NCBI RefSeq assembly: GCF_000208865.1 | Contig: NC_018392.1 | Coordinates: 1,446,793 to 1,510,792 of the forward strand | Direction: 5' to 3' | Length of the DNA stretch: 64,000 bases | Origin: Neospora caninum Liverpool | Lineage: Eukaryota; Apicomplexa; Conoidasida; Eucoccidiorida; Sarcocystidae | Shown here: in pieces, positions 58,830-64,000 of the stretch | Layout: the number at the start of each line of letters is the position of its first letter | How positions within the stretch are numbered: the first letter of the stretch is position 1 | Notes under the pieces: generated by a model | What the model saw: the letters and a program-made list of their open reading frames with translations, nothing else | Databases searched by the model: none | Told to the model about the DNA's origin: nothing | Translations under genes and position numbers: made by a program

Positions 58830-61800
58830 TTAGGTTGAGGGCGTCTTTTTCTTTGAAGTTCTTCGCTGCGTCTTTTGCATCTGGAGATGTTTCTGATTTT
58901 CCTGGCGTTTCGATAGATCGAGCAGTTGGATTTGAAGCGCCTCTTGCTGTTTTAATTCTTCCTCGACGTCAAGAAGATGTTTGTAGTCTTCCTCTATGTG
59001 TACCATGTCGTGCAGCAGAGCTCGGTGCTGAGAAAGATGGACAGCAAAAGTGAAGAGGATTTGAAGTGAAAAGGGAAGAGACAACAGAGAAAAGAGCGGA
59101 CTCGCGAAGAAGTGGGAGACGTGACAGGAAAGCGAGCGAGGTGCACTGAGAGACGCATACATGGAAGAAATGCGAACAACGTCGACAAAAACGACTTGAT
59201 TCAGTGCTGTCACGAATGAAGAGAAAAAACACGAAAGGAAAAGGTGTACAGAGGCGAAGGCGTCGGAGACAGAAGAAGAAACCACGGACCAGAAGACCGA
59301 GAAGAATAGAAAAAAACCCGGGAAAACGCCTTCACAAAACCCTATCACACCCCCAGCGCCCGCGCTCTCACCTGAAGTAGCAGACGGTAGACGTCAAGCA
59401 GGCGGGAGACAGGAGACGGCAGTTTCTGGAGGTGCTCCGAATGCTGCGGAGACCGCCATTCACCAGCCAAGAAACCAAAAGAAAAAAACACGCGTTCTCA
59501 TTGATTTCTTCATATCCACATCCACATTTCTGCACATGTACTGAGACATATGCATACGTGTATATTTGTAGAGGCAACAGAGTCACATGTGCTAACCCGA
59601 AACAAAAGCATCTACCTACCTCTATCCGTCTGTGTGTCCAGGTGCCTAACTGCCTTGTCTCGACTCTCGAATGATTTCAGTCGATCGGCTGATTCACGTA
59701 TTTAGTGGACATGATACATCTTTGCACCGACAACCCTGCACACCGTTCCATACCTCACTTCACGTCGGTCTCGATGTCTCTCCAACGACATCCCAGCACA
59801 AACGTGCACACATACATACACGTATATGTATATACATTTATGTATATATATATATATATATATATACATACATTTATGTGTACGTTCACATGCCACGAAC
59901 CGTGTCCCTTTCTCTGTCTCGGCGTACAAGTGGCAGGAGGGGTGTTTAAGACGTGTAGACATGCAATGCGTCTTCAGGTTCCGCACAGAGCCTCGTTTTC
60001 TCTCACCTCGCGGCAGAAAAGGAATGCTCTGCATTCCTCAGTGACACACCAGGAGACGTGCACGCCGCGCTGGTACGCACAGAGAGGATGGAAGCGCGTT
60101 GCGCAGCGCTGCGGATCTTTTTTCTTTCCTTCGAAGAGAGTCAAGACCGGGCACGGTTTTTTTCTTGTCTCGATTTCCGCGTCTTCTCCCGCATCGATTT
60201 CTCGCTTCAGGTTCTCGCGGTGTGCGAGGGAAGGAAAGCGACAGCCCCGAGACGGCAGAAAAGCCGGCGGCGCAGAAACCCCGCCAGTCGCGCGCTCGGG
60301 ATGGCGAAACGAGCACTGAATCAGGAGACCTCCGACGCGGCAGCAAAACGCACAGGACAGTCCTACGTCCTGAAGCATCGCCACGTCTTGGCTCGGCGCT
60401 CCGCTCGCCTCGGCAGCGTTCTCCCGCTTGATCGCTCTCTGAGTTTGGTCCTTCACACCGCTGTCGCGGTCTTGTTTCGCTCCACCCCAGGGCTTCGCGC
60501 CTTGTGTTCGCAGATCCGCATCCGCCGACACCAGGGACGACGCGGACGGGGCGTTCGCTGGTTCTTCTCGCTTCACTTCGCCGACTTTGGGCTGTGGTTT
60601 CACTGTCTCCGGCGCCGCTGCTCCAGAGACAGCCAACCTGTGAACCTCCCCCTTGCCGCCGCGTTCTCGCTTGGCCCTTCCGCCCGCCTCTTGTTTGCGT
60701 TTCGCCGTCGCGAGGACGGAAAGGACAACGTCCGTCTTCGCCTTCAGAGCCGCCGCGAGGAGATCCACGCCCCACACTGGAGACAGTGCGCGGTTTCTCG
60801 CAATTTTCACCGGGGGAAACGGCGAGAGCAGGGCGCAGAACATGTGTACATACAGCGGCCGCCTCCAGCGACACAGCAACGCAGAAGAGAGAGCGGAGCT
60901 GCGCCACGCGGCGGCAGAGTCGAGGGGTTGGATCGCTTTCAGCGCGCCACCACGGCGCGGGCACAGCAAGCACGATACCTGCAGGGAAACAGAAGGGAGC
61001 CCCACGAAGGTGCATGCACTCGGGCCTCCGCGGTCGAGACGCGTTCTGCAGAGATCGCTCGCTGTGTCTGCCTGGATTTCGTCCTTTTCGGCCTCGTGCC
61101 TGCGTCTCAGCTGTGCAAAGCCCGCAGAAACATCTCCAGCGTCGCGCCTGGGTTGTCGCCTTTCGCCACAGCTGCGTCTGACTTCTCAGCAAGGGGCGAG
61201 GCTGCGAGGCGCATGGACCCGAGACCTGCCGACCAGCCTCTCCCCCTGAGGCTTCCGCAGCCGCGTGTCCCTATCCTGTCCGCAGATTAGTGTAATGGAG
61301 AAAGAGTGTTACACAGCAAGAAAACAAGCGAGACTCGAAAAGAGCAGACGAGGAGAAAAAGAAAGAGCGAAGCGAAGGCGAGGAGGGAAAGAAGAGAAGA
61401 CACGAGAGACGAGGAGTGATCTTTACAAGACACACCACGAGGTGCGGCTGGGGTTGTGATTTTCCTTCCTTGTCGTACCTCACGAGGTCTGGACCCCCAA
61501 GCACACACATCGCAGAGGAACGTCCCGGCGACGGCAGTGCAGGTCGAGATTCGGCTCTCTTTGCCTTTCGTTGTCTCCTTGCCCTCCTCCTCGCACAGGG
61601 GATGCGGATCTTCGTTTTCGCGTTCATCCACCGTCTGCGTGTTCCTCGCTGACGAGTCCTCAGCGTTCACCGAGTTCAGATCCAGCCTTTCGTTTTCCGC
61701 TCCTCCTGCTCGAGGTGACGAATGCGCAGCAGAGGAGCCAGCAGAGAGCGAGGCGGAGAGACCCGCGACTTCGGAAGTCTCCCCAGCTGTCTTCGCTCCG

Positions 61801-64000
61801 AGTGAAGCGACGCGGAAACCGCGTCCACCGTAGCAGTCGCGATGCACGCAAACCCCACATCCTCGACAAGAGAAGACTTTTCTTTTCGACCTTTTCACCA
61901 CGCGTGGAAGAACCGCTGTCTCCGCGCCTGTCTCCAGCACGGAAGGAGTCCGGTCGCTTTCTTTCCTCGCCTTTACTTGTTCGCGATTCTCCCCGTGCTT
62001 CCCACTCTGCTCGGCCGACAGTTGCCAATCGACGGCGCTGGACAGCTCGTCTTGCTGCTCAAGAAACGCACCAGGAACGCAGTGACAAGGGATTCAGAAT
62101 TCACACAACGCCCTGAGTCGCCGCCACCAGAAAAGCGGAGCGCCCCACAGACGCGGACAGACACTCGCGGCGAGAGGAAGAGAGCACCGCCTCGCGGACA
62201 GGCGGAGGAAACAGCGGAAACAGAGGCGAGCTCGCCAGCAACGACAAGGAGAAGCCACGGGGGCGAGAAGGCTTCTCTCTGCTGAGGACCAGCCGGGCAA
62301 ACATAAGGGAGAAAGAAGTCGGCAGAGCGCGACGGCGTGGGACGGCAGATTATTTCCAGTTCCTGCTCTGTGGAGAGACAGAGATCTTGACATGATGGCG
62401 AAGGAGACGACCGGCGAAGCGAGCGAACCAACAAAAGAGGTCAGCTCCACGTTTTCCCTGTGACGAAAGAAACGCAGAGACACGAGCGTCTGAGAGCTAT
62501 GCATGTCTTTCTCACCTCGAGACAAACCGTACACACACCGGGTGGGTAGTGATCTGGAGGCAGGGGATCCCATTCTTCACTTTCTTCTCTCGCGTCGTCG
62601 CTCCGCCCTTCCGCAATCGCATGGTCTTCCGCGGACTGTCTCTCGAGCCACGGGAAGGGCGTCCGGCGATTCGCCCCCGCCCCTCTCTCGCAGTCTGTCT
62701 CGTCTCTTCGGCCTCCCGAGCTGAAGCCGATTGCCTCAGAGTCTCCACACCCGCCGGCGCCGTCTCGGGCTCCGAACCCGTCACTGCCGGCTTCCCCTCC
62801 CACGCTTTCCAGGTGCCCAGACACCCCAGCTGGCGCCCCGGCATCGCTTCCCGCTCCACAGGGCGCAAGAGGCGGCAGAGCAGCCACAGCAGACCCCGGC
62901 GCGGGAAATCCTTTCTTGTCGACTCCGTCGGCGCCTGGCCTAAGCTTTGGCGGAAACCGAACTCCGGGCGATTGCCACGGCGCGAGACTCTCGTGAGAAA
63001 AATTCGAAAACGCCGCCGGGAGAGGGCTGGCGCCCCCGGCCTTCCGGCGCTTCTTGCATGCGCTGAGATTCTTTCCCACCTTCCCGCCAGCGCGGCCTCC
63101 CAGGTGAGACTCCGAGTCGTCGGCGCCGTGAGCGACACCGAAGCCGTCAGCGTCGCCTCGGAGCGCATGCAGCGCAGGAGGCGAGGGGTCTGGCGGGAAC
63201 AGGGCATTTGGAGACTCCGAGAAGGGGAGCGCTGGGGAAGCAAAAGCGTCGCCAGCGCGCGGCAACATAGAGGAAGCGTCCGGTGTACAGACGAGCATCG
63301 ACCGATACGAGAAGCCTTCGGGTTGCGAAAGGGAAAGACGGAGAAGCCGGTAGTGCATCTGTTCGGCTTGGTCCCTGCGAGCAAGAAAGGAGAAAACACA
63401 GACAAGCTGTGAGCCACGCCGCTCCGGAAAGGACGCACACGGCGGTACACACCCACACGAGAAGAGCCTCGTTTGCTTTCTGGCCTCAGAGAGCGCCCCA
63501 ACGGCGCAGGACACACGCCGCAGAGACCAGAGCACGAAGCTGGAACACGCAGGGACACCCTCGACAGAACCACGCCGCTCCCAGGCAAAAACAGTTACCG
63601 CACTGGCCTTCACAGGCGAACTTGACGCAGAGGGAAGGGCGCGTGGTTTGCGTGCTGGAGCCGTGGAGGCACAAAACAGGCGACTCAAGTCGAAATGCGA
63701 GGGCGCGTGCCGGCGAGGCGCGAAACCATTTCTCTTCTCTCTGGCTTCGCCGTTGCGCTCCAAACGCAAGATTTCTTTGCGCTGTCCACCCTAGTCCCCC
63801 TCCCCGCGACGCCCGACTCACCTAGCCCGCGCGTGCGGGGCGAGATGGGCGTGTTGAGGGCACCAGACGTGGACGACGAGGCGCTTCATGAGGAAATCTT
63901 CCCAGAGAGGTCCCCAGCGACTGGTTTGCCGTTTCGACGCGTCTCGAGTTTTCTCCTCGCCAGAAGGCGCACGCCCTCGTTGCGCGCTGAGACGCGCGCC
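58830..64000 (-). CDS. PHD finger plus extended PHD (ePHD) chromatin-reader protein, 5' end outside the window
   Basis: Seven exons read leftwards: 64000-63822 (partial), 63374-62516, 62054-61479, 60978-60007, 59443-59372 and 59027-58830 are the six supported here; others lie beyond the edge. Phases agree at each join. The PHD finger is split: CTVC ends one exon, then CRGC, CVHRDC and CDVC follow in the next. Exon 60978-60007 supplies the ePHD: CLLCPRRGGALK, HMFC, then after a ~100-residue insert CAFC, RCATRFHPLCA and HVSWC. The order PHD-knuckle-ePHD is that of JADE/BRPF/AF10-type readers, which bind histone H3 and scaffold acetyl- or methyltransferase complexes. The last two exons encode a Glu/Gln-rich helix (HIEEDYKHLLDVEEELKQQEAL), probably coiled coil. 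Long low-complexity inserts within the zinc modules are typical of Toxoplasma. The exact intron before 62054 is the least certain. Confidence 0.8.
59838..59864. repeat. (TA)n microsatellite in an intron of the PHD gene
   Basis: TA run between the exons ending at 60007 and starting at 59443. Confidence 0.85.

Noticed and set aside
60058..61290. 410-codon plus-strand frame
   Set aside because: Shadow of the ePHD exon on the opposite strand, where zinc-binding cysteines and exact splice phases identify the real gene.

Overview
The window is nuclear DNA from an apicomplexan of the Toxoplasma gondii / Hammondia / Neospora group, most likely T. gondii. It shows spliced genes with GT-AG introns, T-rich non-coding strands, long UTR-like spacers full of (TA)n and (GATA)n microsatellites, Arg/Ser/Ala-rich proteins, and a tandem cluster of genes for predicted secreted proteins, including a family that looks like KRUF (lysine-arginine-rich, unidentified function). 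All exon models were built by eye from splice consensus plus reading-frame phase. None has transcript support. A 100-N assembly gap lies at 36573-36672.

Layout. (1) 1802-7255 (+): a two-exon, 1295-residue RNA-binding protein with an Arg/Asp/Ser-rich N-terminal half and about six KH modules. (2) 7256-11448: no supported gene. (3) 11449-38650: a large tandem duplication. Unit 1 is block A (11449-14891), a 4169-bp single-copy insert U (14892-19060) and block B (19061-27170). Unit 2 is A' (27171-30701), only 49 bp in place of U, then B' (30751-38650). U carries one complete minus-strand gene for a 350-residue, four-helix membrane protein with Orai-like features. Each B block carries a small secreted-protein gene (interrupted by an early stop in unit 2), a KRUF-like gene and an Ala/Ser/Pro-rich gene. 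The blocks are almost identical except inside the KRUF-like gene, where exons and intron alike are strongly diverged. (4) 41555-42436 (+): an intronless six-helix membrane protein, followed by a fold-back inverted repeat whose loop holds a reversed fragment of that same gene. (5) 45684-47993 (-): spliceosomal cyclophilin CWC27. (6) 51290-55185 (+): a six-exon C2 plus two CUE-domain protein, Tollip-like. (7) 58830-64000 (-): the 3' part of a PHD finger plus extended-PHD chromatin reader that continues beyond the window.

Functionally the edges hold housekeeping genes: RNA binding and splicing, membrane or ubiquitin trafficking, and chromatin reading. The centre is a fast-evolving, parasite-specific tandem array of predicted secretory proteins. 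The most unusual features are the diverged gene cassette inside near-identical flanks, the Orai-like gene present in only one unit, and the gene-fragment-carrying fold-back element.
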